Under the pieces are notes generated by a model. The model was given only the letters and a program-made list of their open reading frames with translations, was not told where the DNA came from and searched no databases. Source: Hermatobates lingyangjiaoensis (taxonomy: Eukaryota; Arthropoda; Insecta; Hemiptera; Hermatobatidae). Taken from it: a stretch of 64,000 bases of DNA. Of this stretch, positions 44,286 through 55,608 are shown piece by piece. Both the position numbers and the translations under genes were made by a program. Numbering within the stretch: the first letter of the stretch is position 1; the number at the start of each line of letters is the position of its first letter. The DNA is taken from positions 853,001 to 917,000 of the forward strand of contig JAPFBL010000239.1 of the NCBI GenBank assembly GCA_026182355.1. The letters are read 5' to 3'.

Positions 44286-45344
44286 AGCAGTACTCATACA
44301 TATCACACAGGGATTGTATACGTATCATATATTCACTCAGTAATCATCAACCATGCAAGTCATGCAGTATGAGGCGTTAAAGTCAAACCATTAGTCGGCA
44401 TGCTCGTAGGTGATGCTGGGAGCACCATTGTCTCTTTGTATGTGTCCGTATGAATCCAAAGACTCCACCCATAGAAAAGCCATTGGCCATAGACAGCCTA
44501 ATGCCACCAAAGGGGTTAGGTGTTGCTCCCCAGTCCTCACTCTTACAAGTGATTGCATTCGTTATCCTCTTTAAAACTCTTCCTGCTATGAGACCCTTTC
44601 AATCAGTAAAACACCCATTATTGATGGCTTGAGAAAAGCGTTTAGCAATAGCGATTGAATTCACTTTGAATGCGAAATCCTTCAAGCCTTTTCTACTCAA
44701 GCGTGTTTTTTTTATTCGAGTTCATTAAAAAAGTTACATACAGTTGATAAAAGCAGCACACCCTTTATAGAAAAAACTCTCTCTGTCGTGACAGACTTTT
44801 CAAAATGACAAAAACTCATTATTTCTTTATTTCGCAATTTCAAATTAATCATGTTTGAGATTGAACAGAAAAAAAGACTAAGCTAACATTCGAAACGAAT
44901 GGCATCAAAAGAGCAATATATATTAATCAAACGCTTATTTTTGTAAAAAAGATTTCTGTTTAAGTTTGAATAAAGAGTTTAAACCATTGAAGCTTAGCAG
45001 CCACGTACAGTAACTTGGTATATCAACGTTTTCCCCCTTAACCCTCCAACCACGAAACACCAGGATGTTACACCTTAATATCTTTATTCACTGTATAGCT
45101 CCATGGCATATATTGTACTTAATCAACAACAATTATGATTTCCTTCCTCTTTGTAAACAAAATAATTAAATAAATTATTGAAAACGAAAAACTAACAATA
45201 TATTTTGCACAGTAAGACAATTATTATTATAATTGTAATATTATATAACTTTATTGTTATATTTTTTTTATTACATAATTTTCTTTGATATTCTATAGAT
45301 GTGGTTCTAACATTTCCTATATATATGTATACTTTATACCAGCG
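44286..45344. other. No supported gene
   Basis: The frame 44450-44632 (60 codons) has no known domain. The rest is AT-rich. Confidence 0.45.
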
Positions 45345-45767
45345 TTTTCCAAACTGGGAGGCGCGGACTAGTCTAAAGGGAGCAGCGAAAATTAGTCACA
45401 GTGAACAATTTTCCAAATTACTGCTAAAGTTTGCTGTGTAAAATATGATTTTCTGTCTTGGCTGCAATCAAAATCCAAATATCGAGTTCGTTTAGTACGA
45501 GAAAAAGAGCTACAAGTAACTATATCGTCATAAACACCAAGATTTGATAAACTTTGTGCTAATAGACAAACACATTCATCTCAATAGAAACAATCATAAA
45601 ATATCGTTTAGCATTAGTTTGTGTGAATAAATTTTATATGAGTAAAAATGTTTGCGTTTTTATTTTATGAAATCTTCAGGGTGGGGGGGGGGGGGGGAGG
45701 TTCGCCAAATGATGAAATATTCTTAAGAGAGGAGTAGTAACTTCAAGTTTTGGAAACCACTATACAG
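45345..45767. mobile_element. Non-autonomous hAT-like element
   Basis: The left end CAGCGTTTTCCAAACTGGGA mirrors the right end AAGTTTTGGAAACCACT, a typical hAT terminal pair (CAGNGTTTCCCAAACT). A GGCGCGGACTAG subterminal and a G run (45682-45697) are present. The right part has become the repeat unit of the following array, and no clean 8-bp duplication is visible. Confidence 0.6.
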
Positions 45768-46480
45768 TGGCGTAGTGACCATTTTTGCCGCCTGGGATGG
45801 TCAAAATATTTGCCCCCCCTCGTATAACATGCATGTTATAGGAGGGGGGGGGGGCGCCAAATGATGAAATATTCTTAAGGGAGAAGTAATAACTTCTTAG
45901 TTTTGAAAACCACTATACAGTGGCGTAGTGGCCATTTTTGCCGCCTGGGATGGTCAAAATATTTGCCCCCTTCTCCTATAACATGAATGTTATAGGATGG
46001 GGGGGGGGGGGCGCCAAATGATGAAATATTCTTAAGGGAGGCGTAGTAACTTCTTAGTTTTGAAAACCACTATACAGTGGCGTAGTGACCATTTTTGCCA
46101 CCTGGGATGGTCAAAATATTTGCCCCCTTCTCCTATAACATGAATGTTATAGGATGGGGGGGGGGGGGGCGCGCAAAATGATGAAATATTCTTAAGGGAG
46201 GCGTAGTAACTTCTTAGTTTTGAAAACCACTATACAGTGGCGTAGTGACCGTTTTTGCCGCCTGGGATGGTCAAAATATTTGCCCCCTTCTCCTATAACA
46301 TGAATGTTATAGGATGGGGGGGGGGGGGCGCCAAATGATGAAATATTCTTAAGGGAGGCGTAGTAACTTCAAGTTTTGGAAACCACTATACAGTGGCGTA
46401 GTGATCATTTTAGCCGCCTGGGGTGGTCAAAATATTTTATCCCCCCCCCCCCCCCCAACATGCATGTTATAATATGCATA
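45700..46480. repeat. Tandem array, ~5 units of ~155 bp with G tracts
   Basis: CGCCAAATGATGAAATATTC recurs at about 45703, 45855, 46012, 46173 and 46328. Each unit holds AACCACTATACAGTGGCGTA, GCCGCCTGGGATGGTCAAAA, a hairpin TAACATGNATGTTATA and a run of 9-14 Gs. The unit junction fuses an hAT right end to a CAGTGGCGTAG-type left end. The last unit ends in a C run (46441-46456). Confidence 0.85.
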
Positions 46481-47037
46481 TAACTAAATGAAACTAATTT
46501 CAAATACACGATTTATGGAGTTATAAACCTGCAAAAACAACACTTGCAGGAGATTAAGATACGAGTATAAAGGCAATATAAGTTGGTGGTTTTCTTGCTT
46601 CACGTGTCCAGTTCAAGTCTTGTCTGTCTAAAACTGTTTTCCAAAGTAAGAGTTGGTTGATTTGGTTCGTCGGCAGTGCTTAGCGGAGGCTGTTGCTGGC
46701 CTATGGTGTGTTAGCAGAGCATGCGCAAAGCAAATGTTTGCCAGGCCCCAATCCCTCCCAACACAAACACCCTCTCACCTCTCCACTAACTCTCCTCAAC
46801 AACAAAAACAATTACTCCTTTTTCCTTCCTTCACCAACTTTATATTAATAATTTTCAAGATTTCACAAAAGAAATGAAAAAAATATACCAATAGCAACTT
46901 GTAAGCATTATTATTAATAAACTATGCACTTAACAAAAACATTGTTCTATATTTTAAAAGCAAAAATATATAATTAATAATACAAACGCATTTAAAAGAC
47001 AGTTAGTGCTGAGATATGTGCACTACTATCTATAACA
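46481..47037. other. No supported gene
   Basis: The 74-codon frame at 46653-46877 has no known domain; the GC-richer block 46655-46800 may be an unknown repeat. Confidence 0.4.
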
Positions 47038-47334
47038 GAGGTTCTTAACCTTTTGGGGGTACCGAACCCCACCAGTTTCATAAGCGCATTCATCGAACCC
47101 TTCTTTAGGGAAAAATAAAATATGATTTTTTTCAAATTCAAGTCATAGGCGTATGTTTTTTTTATGTTCCAAAAAAAGAACCGTGCATTAATATTATCTT
47201 GTTCAAAGAACAAAACCAACACAATACATGAAATCACAACAAATTGCATACGTGCAAATCAGTGTGACTTTTGCTGTTGACCTCCTTGGCGGAGGCTCCA
47301 CCGAACCCCTAGGGTTCGATCGAACACAGGTTAA
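47038..47334. mobile_element. Non-autonomous hAT-like element
   Basis: Starts CAGAGGTTCTTAACCTTTTG and ends CAGGTTAAGAACCACT, inverted ends of hAT type. Subterminal pairs GTACCGAACCCC/GGGGTTCG-like are present. Flanks contain CTATAA on both sides, a possible partial target duplication. The 85-codon minus frame inside is not a transposase. Confidence 0.75.
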
Positions 47335-47439
47335 GAACCACTATAAAAATGGATTGTGCAAAGAATAGGAAGAAACACCGTTGCACCTATTTGGCTAAAA
47401 ATAAAATTTTAAAACATCAGTCCAAAATTATTTCCTTGA

Positions 47440-47572
47440 ATGTAAGTCCATAAAAATAAATATTTTGAAGACTTTCTAGAATTTTGAAGGTTAACGGATC
47501 AACGGCCAGGGGGGGGAGGGTGCATTTCTTACTACCACCCCGGGTAGTAAAAATATTTGCTACGCCACTAGT
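47440..47572. repeat. End of CAGTGGCGTAGC-family repeat
   Basis: TAGAATTTTGAAGGTTAACG, a G run and TTTGCTACGCCACTAG close with the inverted CAGTGGCGTAG terminus. It could be the distal end of an element whose other end is near 45771, with material inserted between them. Confidence 0.45.
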
Positions 47573-48393
47573 TAAAACCTCATTCTTTTACTATATAAGT
47601 CAGTGGGATAGTTATTTTCTGTAATTGCTTTTATATATATATATATATATATATATACATTTTCAATGCCTTTAAATATCTAATTTGAAGAATATATGCT
47701 ATAAAATTGTGCGTTTTATTGATGCAAAGGTAGTGTAACGACAAAAGAGTGTCCTTTGTGCTGAATACATACCCAGTTTCTTTAGGTCCACTGTAAAGAT
47801 ATTCTTATATAAGATTCTTACACTATTTTATTGGTTTCATTCTGTTTTAAAATTGCTCTTACCCTCCGCTTTTGTAACTACATATAGGAGTTCAAATAAG
47901 AAGCATCTACGGCAATGCTCTTGTGTAGATTACACAGGTGGTTTCCAATCTCAAGTAAATCCTACCTTGAATTTATACTTTGTTCTCTCCATCCTAATCG
48001 ATTTGCAATTTAAACTTGCTCTTGTCTTGTGCATTTTAAAGTAACTATTACCGCTCTAAAGGCTTCTTTACGGCATGTGCAGAGAATTAAACACAATATA
48101 CCAGTCGTTTAGTTGAAGTCTTTTCATTGAACAAAGATTATACCATAATTGCAATACTGGAAAAATCTAAAGCTGTAAGCACTGGAGCGTTTTTAAGTTA
48201 ACAGATTATAAAAACAAATTATAATCTATTTAATAAATAATTTATTGTACTCTAACAATAATCATTTTACTAATATTGTTAAAAAAACTAGAACTTTATA
48301 GGCGTTCACATTTAATGCTGTTTTAGGGTAGGAAAGTGTGTTTCATTTATTATTTGGGATTTAACTGTGGTAATTGGATAGCAACATTACCAG
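47573..48393. other. No supported gene
   Basis: AT-rich; one (TA)n run at 47634-47656. The frame 47853-48044 has no known domain. Confidence 0.45.
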
Positions 48394-48406
48394 AGTTTTT
48401 TCACAA

Positions 48407-48503
48407 TCTTCGGTTCAGAGAGGGATTGGCTGGTCTTTACTGGTCGGCACGACGTCGAATGGCCGATAGGCCAAAGACGGGCGTTAGTTCAAGAAGAAGA
48501 AGA
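48407..48503 (+). mobile_element. 97-bp LINE/SINE 3' end with target duplication
   Basis: A 13-bp duplication AGTTTTTTCACAA (48394-48406, 48504-48516) flanks a GC-richer insert with CACGACGTCGAATGGCCGAT and AAGACGGGCGTTAG. It ends in a (AAG)n/(GAA)n tail. Short 3' pieces with a trinucleotide tail are typical of severely 5'-truncated non-LTR insertions. Family not named. Confidence 0.75.
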
Positions 48504-48516
48504 AGTTTTTTCACAA

Positions 48517-50095
48517 CCTGATAATGTACAACGTGAGAACGACAACTTTACTTCTTAGGAAATGAACTATTTTAAATAATAATCAAACTGTATGAACGAA
48601 TAGCTAAAAGCTATATATTGGTATATAGCTATACCACAATGGCAGCTATATTAGTGTCCTAAAAGTGGTTATTAGTATATCGTAATCGCATAATGAAGTT
48701 GAAATGTTTAGAGTAACTCGTTTATGAGAACAACAATCATATTTCGTTCAAATTGTGCTAAAAATCGAAATTGTTCAAGTTCTATAGAAGTTTGACTCCT
48801 GCTGATTTAATACGTCTTCTATCCCTTCGTTACTCATAGGTTTCCTGTACAATATCAAACCTTACATGATATGCTGTTATAATTATGCTTCATAGTTTTT
48901 TAATGTATTAAACCTCATAACTTATTGTTATCGAACTGAGTCAAATAAAAGTTATAAAAAAAGTTATATTAGTATCTAGCAAATGGTGGCGCACTAAACA
49001 CGCGTAAATTCAAAATTAAAGAAATTTAATAAAACAAATTAAATTGTTCTAGTGCCTTTTGAGGTAACACATAGCCAAAAAAGTAAAATAAGAGGAAACA
49101 AAAACCAGAAGAAACCAGGGGCAGTGCAAGTTTTAAAGTCAAAAAAACTATCTTGTCAATAACTAACTTATCTAATTTGGTTGCCTTGATTGTTGATGTA
49201 TGTTTCAACAGGTGTTTTAACGGTGTTTACTGTCTAACAATCCTGAATTATTCTGTTTGATTGAAGCACTATCTCGAAAAGATTTAGAACTTTTCATATT
49301 TTCAGTGAATTTGCTTTTGTTGATTTCTTTAATAGCTATTTATTTATTTTTACGCTAGAGGTCGTCAAAACTCAGATGGTTGAGCCACACGGAGGACTTT
49401 TTATTTGAGTGAAGATTAAACCATTTGATAAACGCAGTGCCCAGTTTAAAAATACTTTCACATTCTAACTAAAATAACGTCTAATATCTGTGTTTGATTG
49501 TTCTCTTGTTAGTTAAGTAATGATGCCAGCAGTGGGCTGAGATTGAGGTCAATGTGCATCGTTATTCTACTTTTGGCGATATTTTGAACAATGAGTTGTC
49601 ACCCTATCAGCCTGATAAGGCATTTCTTCTTGAATGCAGTATCTCCATTCCCATCACTGCTGTCAAATGACATTTCTTCAATAAAACACCGGCGCTTCAT
49701 TTCCTGTCAGTGTCCTCAAACGCAATGATTTTCTGTCTCCCATACCTCAGTGGTGATTATCATACACCAGCTAAGATAAATCTAAATGAATTCTCAGTCT
49801 GTATGAAATAGCATTATAAGTAATAATGATTGTCGCGTCTAGCATTGCAACAAACGTCTTCCTGAATGAAAACATAAAAAAAAATAATACTCTTCAGCAA
49901 GTTAACAGTAATCCATATATATTAATATGTAATATTAAAATCATTGTTACCACTATATTCGCATACGATGCAGGCTTCTTGCTTGCAATGTAGGCATCCG
50001 TCAAATAATTACCTGGCATCTTAGTTTAGAGTCTTTTGAGAAAATTTGGACAGACATAAAAGCTACCACTTTTGCGTTCTATGCAATATATAAAA
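48517..50095. other. No supported gene
   Basis: AT-rich span; short frames only (for example 49026-49208 minus). Confidence 0.5.
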
Positions 50096-50205
50096 CCTGT
50101 TTTGATTTATCACCACCTTTGGGTCGTACCATGGAACAAAACAAAGTAGGCCGATGTTCTTTAACGTGGCGCCCTTTAGTCACACTACGGATACCAATAA
50201 GACAA
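50096..50205 (-). mobile_element. Divergent CAAAACAGG retroposon
   Basis: The minus strand ends TTCCATGGTACGACCCAAAG, GGTGATAAATCAAAACAGG, clearly related to the 50-bp units (TCCGTGGTATAGCC, AAAGG, ATAAACCAAAACAGG). Upstream it shares CTAAAGGG and CACGTTAAA with the 136-bp insert at 19288. It links the 50-bp and 136-bp forms into one family with a common 3' end. No target duplication found. The short frames across it are incidental. Confidence 0.6.
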
Positions 50206-50681
50206 CAACAGAGCTGTTCCGTTGATAGTTCGCAGCATGCTCAATATGGAGCTGCGGAGGAGGGCATCTATGATCGACACCACGTAAATCTACCAGCAAG
50301 TACATTTTAACCCAAACAAAGATTAATTTGCTTGCATTATGTAGCATTCTCAGACCTTCGGCTCTAATATGCATTAGTACTAACCAAAACGATGCCTTTT
50401 TTTACGTGAGAGCTCCTTGCAGAGTCCAAGTGACATATTTGTCCGATAATCAGACTTGAGACCCAGGTATAATCAGACAATTTGCTTACATTGGTGAGTT
50501 TTTAACTGTTATTAAACAAGTTAACGGCCAGAAATACATTTCTAAAGAGAAGTTATCAAACCAAGCGTCATATCTTTACACAATCAGCAACAAAGTGATG
50601 CAGAGCTCAAACCCATTGTATGCAGACCCTCTTTTTACCAGACCAAAAACGGATCATTGAAAGAACACAATATCTACTACC
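50206..50681. other. No supported gene
   Basis: Mixed composition; no domain or repeat boundary recognised. Confidence 0.4.
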
Positions 50682-51032
50682 AGGAGGCTAGGTTAGCTGA
50701 GTGGTTAACGTACTCCTCTTTGAACTGCTAGGTCCGGGATTCGATATCCACCTGGTCCTCGACTTATTTACGTGGAAGGTGAATAAATCTGAGCATGTCG
50801 TCTCTCAGAGAAAACGTTAAACCGTCGGTCGCATGTACGGTGCCAGGTACTCACTAAAGGTCCCTACTCTAAGTACACATAAGTTAGGTAAAATGTAGGA
50901 CTCCTAATGTAGAATCAATAGGAAATATGTCTCACCCATTACTAAAATGGGTGCTAAATAATAAATGAGTAATAAAAGGAAAAAGCCTTATAAGTCGTTG
51001 GAAAGAAAGGCATTCGAAAACAATCACAAATG
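50682..51032 (+). mobile_element. tRNA-derived SINE, tail type C
   Basis: Head GGCTAGGTTAGCTGAGTGG, B box GGGATTCGATATCC, body to CCAGGTACTCACTAAAG, tail CTCACCCATTACTAAAATGG then AAATAATAAATGAG. Flanks ATATCTACTACCA and ACATCTACTGCCA (51033-51045) look like an aged 13-bp target duplication with two differences. Confidence 0.8.
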
Positions 51033-51045
51033 ACATCTACTGCCA

Positions 51046-51519
51046 AGCCTCTATGAAGAAAAACTACCTTTTCCTTTTGTGATTCTTCTAGTCGAAATGT
51101 ATTTAAACAATTTCATGGTTTTTGCTTATCCGAGTGGTCGTGTTGCAAAGCAATAGTGGATAGATTCATCTCACTGCTCAGGAGAACGACCATGAGTTAA
51201 TGGGTCTGAAACTGTTTAGATTAGCAGGCATGCAAAGTCTGCAATCATGCATTGATTTACTTAACTCCATACATAGTCACATCACAAGTAAGCCCCCATC
51301 ACAAGGTTTTACACTCATGGTGACCTTAATTGATACACATATGTTAAATAAAAGTTTTTCAAATTCCCAAACAATTTTGAGATCACAGATAGCTTTTAGA
51401 TGATGGATCTGCCGTTATATTATACCACTTGAACTCGTATAACAGATGAAATAGTATTTTTAATCTAGCTTATTTCAGTTGGAATTTACTCAAATAACAT
51501 TATGCTAGGCTCTAAGGCA
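51046..51519. other. No supported gene
   Basis: The frame 51200-51403 has no known domain. Confidence 0.4.
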
Positions 51520-51527
51520 GTGCAATC

Positions 51528-52296
51528 TGGACAGTTTAAAAGCAAGGGCAACAGTTTATTTTACCTGGGTCAAGAGCCACATTGGTATAGAAGGGAACGA
51601 GTTGGCTGACCAGCTGGCCAAAAGGGCGGCCCAACAGATAAATACAGAGCCAATCTACTCTCACATGCCAAACACTGCCCTCAAGCAGTGGGCCCATGAA
51701 CGTAGCATGGAGTGCTGGCAGAAGTTGTGGGAAGAGGCGACCAATGCTCAACTTACAAAAAGATTTCTACCATCTGTCAGTCAGAGAAAGAAAAAGAACC
51801 TCAAAGTGGACTGGAGACTGACCCAGTTTCTAACAGGGCATGGGAGATTTGGCCACTATCTCCACCGCCTGAAACTTGTCAACTCTCCAGGGTGTAGCTG
51901 TGACGGTAGGTCACCTCAAACAGTTCAACACCTCCTGTTCGATTGCGTTGAGTTAAACTCAGAGAGGAGTAGGATGGAGAGAAAAGTGGTGACTGCCGGA
52001 GGTGCGTGGCCCCCGCAGCTTGCAGCTTTGTTGGAGGAGGGCCTAGTCGGTGCCTTCGGGGAAGTGGTTAACAAATATTTTAATTTACTGAGTTGATTAT
52101 GATAGCCTGTATTATCTGTGTGCTCTGATGGCAATTGCTCTGTTGTCATTGTGGTTATTTTGTTGTTGTTAGTCATTATATATTTAAGCTGTATTTGCAT
52201 AGCATGATGGAGATTGTTGTGTAGCATTGAAGATTTTGATGCGTGTGGTGCCTTCGGGTGGAGCATGCTGTTCTCTAACAATAAAAAAAAAAAAAA
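51528..52296 (+). mobile_element. 5'-truncated LINE with RNase H end and poly-A
   Basis: The insert is flanked by GTGCAATC at 51520-51527 and 52297-52304 and ends in a 14-A tail after an AATAA-like signal. The open frame (51530-52096) starts inside RNase H: VYFTWVKSHIGIEGNELAD carries the last catalytic-region motif. A C-terminal domain follows with QFLTGHGRFGHYLHRL, SPGCSCDGRSPQTVQHLLFDC (a C-x-C...H-x4-C cluster), then a stop at 52094-52096. This layout is that of insect LINEs with RNase H (I/Jockey-group like); the clade is not fixed. The frame is intact, so the insertion is rather young. It landed in a GAAGAACAC-family repeat; an uninterrupted version of the target is at 9703. Confidence 0.85.
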
Positions 52297-52304
52297 GTGC
52301 AATC

Positions 52305-52622
52305 AGTTATTATGTGGTATTTATTCATTATAGGGTAAAAAGCTAATGAAATAGTCTCCAACAATATAAGAATTTAATCCATACTCTCACCCACTTCCAT
52401 CCTATTCACAGTCAGTTGTACCACAGACACTCACCCTTAGGTAAGTACTCTCTTCCTTATTTTATTTTGTACTATATTTACTTTGTACTATAGATAACTC
52501 TCTGATGACATTGTATTTTTTAGTTAACGCCTAAAGAAGAACACTACGCGTTCGAAACGAGTTGTTTATACAATTAATTTTTTATATGTGAAGACTATTT
52601 GATTAGCTTTTTACCCTACAAT
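52305..52622 (+). repeat. GAAGAACAC family repeat
   Basis: TTCATTATAGGGTAAAAAGC to TAGCTTTTTACCCTAC are inverted ends. The motif at 52533-52561 reads CUAAAGA-A-GAACAC-uac-GCGUUC-GAAACG. The left half lacks the opposing motif found in full palindromes. Confidence 0.75.
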
Positions 52623-53609
52623 TATGTTAGGTATCATGTCAACTGCATCACTGAATGTCATTCTTAAATAAATGGAGTGTTGGAGGAATCTGATCGTTCA
52701 ATCATGGTAGATTCATGTGCAGACCAGTTTCATCTCTTGAAAACTGGGTGCCTGAACCAACCATGCTTCAACAATTCACCCCACATTCGATCCAAACCTC
52801 AGTGCAAACCAGACCCAGCTTAACTTTATTGGATTATCCAACATTAGTTACTACCTGATGTCATATGAGCGTGGAACTTGGGACCAGTTGATTCAAGTAC
52901 TCTCTGAAATACAGTGGGCACAATGATGTGAGAAATACTTTATACTGTACTACCTGACCTCTTCAAAGTTAAAAAAAATATAATAATGTTAAAAAATTAA
53001 TTTTTTGATTAAAGATCAAATATTACGAATATTTGTGCATAGTAAATGCATGATGTACTTAATCATTAAAGGCAACCATTGAAACCAGAAGGTATAAAAA
53101 AATGTGTTTTTCTAACAATATCACTTTATTGTTATACCATAATGGTTTACGGTATTCATTATTTGACCGGCGTACACACAGTAGTAAGTAGTTGATGGCT
53201 TCATTAAGTTTGTAAAAAAACAGCTAAAGAGATCAAAGACTAAGTTCTATTGACCAAAGAAAAGTTGGGTGTTTTGAGAGAAGCTGCAGAAGTATTATCA
53301 AGACTTTACGGTTAAAACCATCAAGTTGAAATGAACAAGTCCTGAGTCATTCAAGCTCTGGACTCCTCAATCCATGTCCTTTAAACTTTCTTCCTCAGCC
53401 TTCCCAACTCTTCTTTCTTCTCTCTTCTATCTTACTCTTCTATAGATTAGTTGGAGTTTCCTCAACTTTTGGTAACTTTCATGTTCTCCCAGAACAAACC
53501 TGTTTGAAAGTAGCTGATCAACATTTCTCGCAAACCACTGACTCTATGAATGGATGTCCATAACGCATAAAACATTTTGACTGGAATTAAGTTAAACATT
53601 ATAGATTAT
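52623..53609. other. No supported gene
   Basis: Mixed sequence, nothing recognised. Confidence 0.45.
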
Positions 53610-53715
53610 AGGGTAAAAAAGTTAAAAGGGTAAACCAATAATGAAATTGTTTTTACACCTGAAGAAGAACACTAGGTGTTCGAAACGCGTTTTTTAATAT
53701 TATAAAACTTAAAAT
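53610..53715 (+). repeat. GAAGAACAC family fragment
   Basis: Motif 53659-53688: CUGAAGA-A-GAACAC-uag-GUGUUC-GAAACGCG, a perfect six-pair stem and the best-preserved member of this family. The left flank has AGGGTAAACCAATAATGAAA; the right palindromic arm is missing. Confidence 0.75.
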
Positions 53716-54106
53716 AATTGCTTTAACATTCCAAGTTAAATAACTTATCTATCCGTGAAAAGCCAGGACGAAACACAAAACCAATCATAAGTAAATGGAA
53801 CTGAAGGGTATATAATAATCTAATAAATAATCTATGAGCACAATATATATATAAGCCTTAGTTGTTAAGTTTATATATATTAAGGGTATATAAACCTCAG
53901 ATTTATATACTGCAAGATAGAGCCCGAAAGCGGTTATTACGAACGTCACTACGAGACGTCACACGGCTTTAACCTAATGATTCTTCTTTCTTTAATTATT
54001 TATATATCACGCTTCGTGTCAAAGTAGAATAATGTTATCAAAAATATCATAATAATAGTGTAAAGCATGATGTTTTGAGTAACACAGGTGATTGACTCTT
54101 TCTAAG
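53716..54106. other. No supported gene
   Basis: Contains a local inverted piece TTATATATA...TATATATAAG near 53844-53880; otherwise unassigned. Confidence 0.4.
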
Positions 54107-54108
54107 TA

Positions 54109-54739
54109 CAGTAGAACCCCCTTTATCCGGTATCCAAACGTCCGGCACGCTCAAAACAACGGCAAAATTTTGACCAGGGTAATTTCCCGAAAATATTGGG
54201 TAAAAAATATGCAAACACAAAAAATGTACAACCACGTAATTGTAAATACGCCGCGCGAAGCTCCCCTGGTCTGACGAAGAATTACCTGACGACCCCCCTC
54301 CAATGTAAAGTTAAAAACAAGACAATTAGGCTTAAGGACATTAGTACAGTAAGATAAATACGAAAATAAGTGAAAACATAGAGTTAAATACAGTATAGAA
54401 ATAAGAAAATAAGTTTAAAAAATAGAGTTAAATACAGTATCAAAATATAAGTTTACGACTAGCCTATAAATATGCCTGCCCTGCCCTAAGGAAAATAAAA
54501 TATGAAAAATAAAGTTTACGTTTATTAAAAGTGCCTTTACAATGGATTACATTACAGTCTACAGTCAAGCCTACGCTCTAGGAAGGTAATTACGAGTGTG
54601 TTTTCTATGATTGTTTTGCTATTTTCTAACTTTTAATGAATTCGTGTGTATTTATAAGAGTAACACTCAAAACAACGGCAAAACGCTTTATCCGGCATGG
54701 TCTCCCTCCCGATCGTGCTGGATAAACGGGGTTCTACTG
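54109..54739. mobile_element. Non-autonomous pogo/Tigger-type element
   Basis: Terminal inverted repeats CAGTAGAACCCCCTTTATCC and GGATAAACGGGGTTCTACTG with TA on each side (54107-54108, 54740-54741). CAGTAGAACCYC... ends and a TA duplication are typical of pogo/Tigger/jerky-type Tc1/mariner elements. A subterminal repeat CGCTCAAAACAACGGCAAAA recurs at 54665 as CACTCAAAACAACGGCAAAA in direct orientation. No transposase frame remains in 631 bp. Confidence 0.85.
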
Positions 54740-54741
54740 TA

Positions 54742-55224
54742 GTCATTTTTAAGACCACCTTATGATCTAAAAGTATTCGGCCATTTTCCCCCGTTTGAGA
54801 AATACCTTTCAACCCGTGACCGGACATACTTCAAGAGTAAGTACCAGTTTTCAAACCAACTAGTGGAACATACCCAATGGAAAGGGTCGAGGGTTTAGCT
54901 GTCTCTTATTGATTTACGGGAAACATCCTGAAAAGGTACTGCTTCTGACACAGAAGTTTCCACAGAGTTAGAGAATCTACGGAACACAAAGATGTATGCT
55001 CACATTGGCCATAATAATGTTCTAAATATCTAACTAATTATTAGCCAATACCTGGTCATGTCATTGGCCAAATACCTGGCCATGTTATTAAACAATACAT
55101 AGCCGAGTAGTCAGCTATGAGTGTACCTCATCGAAATACAACATCGTAAAACATCTGAATATAATGCAGTATATTATTACAAAACAACCTAAATATCATT
55201 ATATACGATATGAAATCATTTATT
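54742..55224. other. No supported gene
   Basis: Mixed sequence with a local repeat TACCTGGTCATGT(C)ATTGGCC / TACCTGGCCATGTTATTAAA near 55050-55090. Confidence 0.4.
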
Positions 55225-55608
55225 GCAGCGTAAAAAATAATGAAATAGTCTTCACATATAGAAATTTAATAGTATAAACAACGCGTTTCGAACATGTAGT
55301 TATCTTCTTCAGGCATTAACTGAAAGGTGAGTGTCTAAGATACAACTGTTGTTGTACCGACAGACAGACAGATACAGTTGTACCATAGACACTCACCCTT
55401 AGTTAATGCCTGAAGAAGAAAACAAAGTGTTCGAAACGCGTTGTTTATACTATTAAATGTAGTGGCTGCTGCATATTTAAATTCCATCTGTCTCCAAGAA
55501 GACCAGCGGCCTACTTATACTACTATTAAATTTCTATAGGTGAAGACTATTTCATTAGCTTTATACTCTACAATGAGTAAATACCACATATCTGATCGCA
55601 CTTCATTA
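55225..55608. repeat. GAAGAACAC family palindrome with insertion
   Basis: Opposed motifs at 55312-55284 (minus) and 55410-55438 (plus, CUGAAGA-A-GAAaACaaaGUGUUC-GAAACGCG). Inner arms TACAACTGTTGTTGTACC.../ACAGTTGTACCATAGACACTC. On the right side a ~75-bp piece (GTAGTGGCTGCTGCATATTT to CTATTAAA) separates two copies of ACTATTAAAT, apparently an insertion related to 33480. The end CTACAATGAGTAAATACCAC matches 9721 inverted. Confidence 0.75.

Noticed and set aside
46653..46877. Possible exon with Ser/Thr/Pro/Gln-rich sequence
   Set aside because: No splice context, no domain and no partner exon seen; left as unassigned sequence.
50119..50374. Overlapping 63-64-codon frames on both strands
   Set aside because: They cross the boundary of a short retroposon (50096-50205) and have no domain.
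51511..51545. SKAVQS-like reading taken at first as the RNase H DSKA motif
   Set aside because: It lies outside the target duplication at 51520-51527 and in another frame, so it is flanking DNA, not the LINE.
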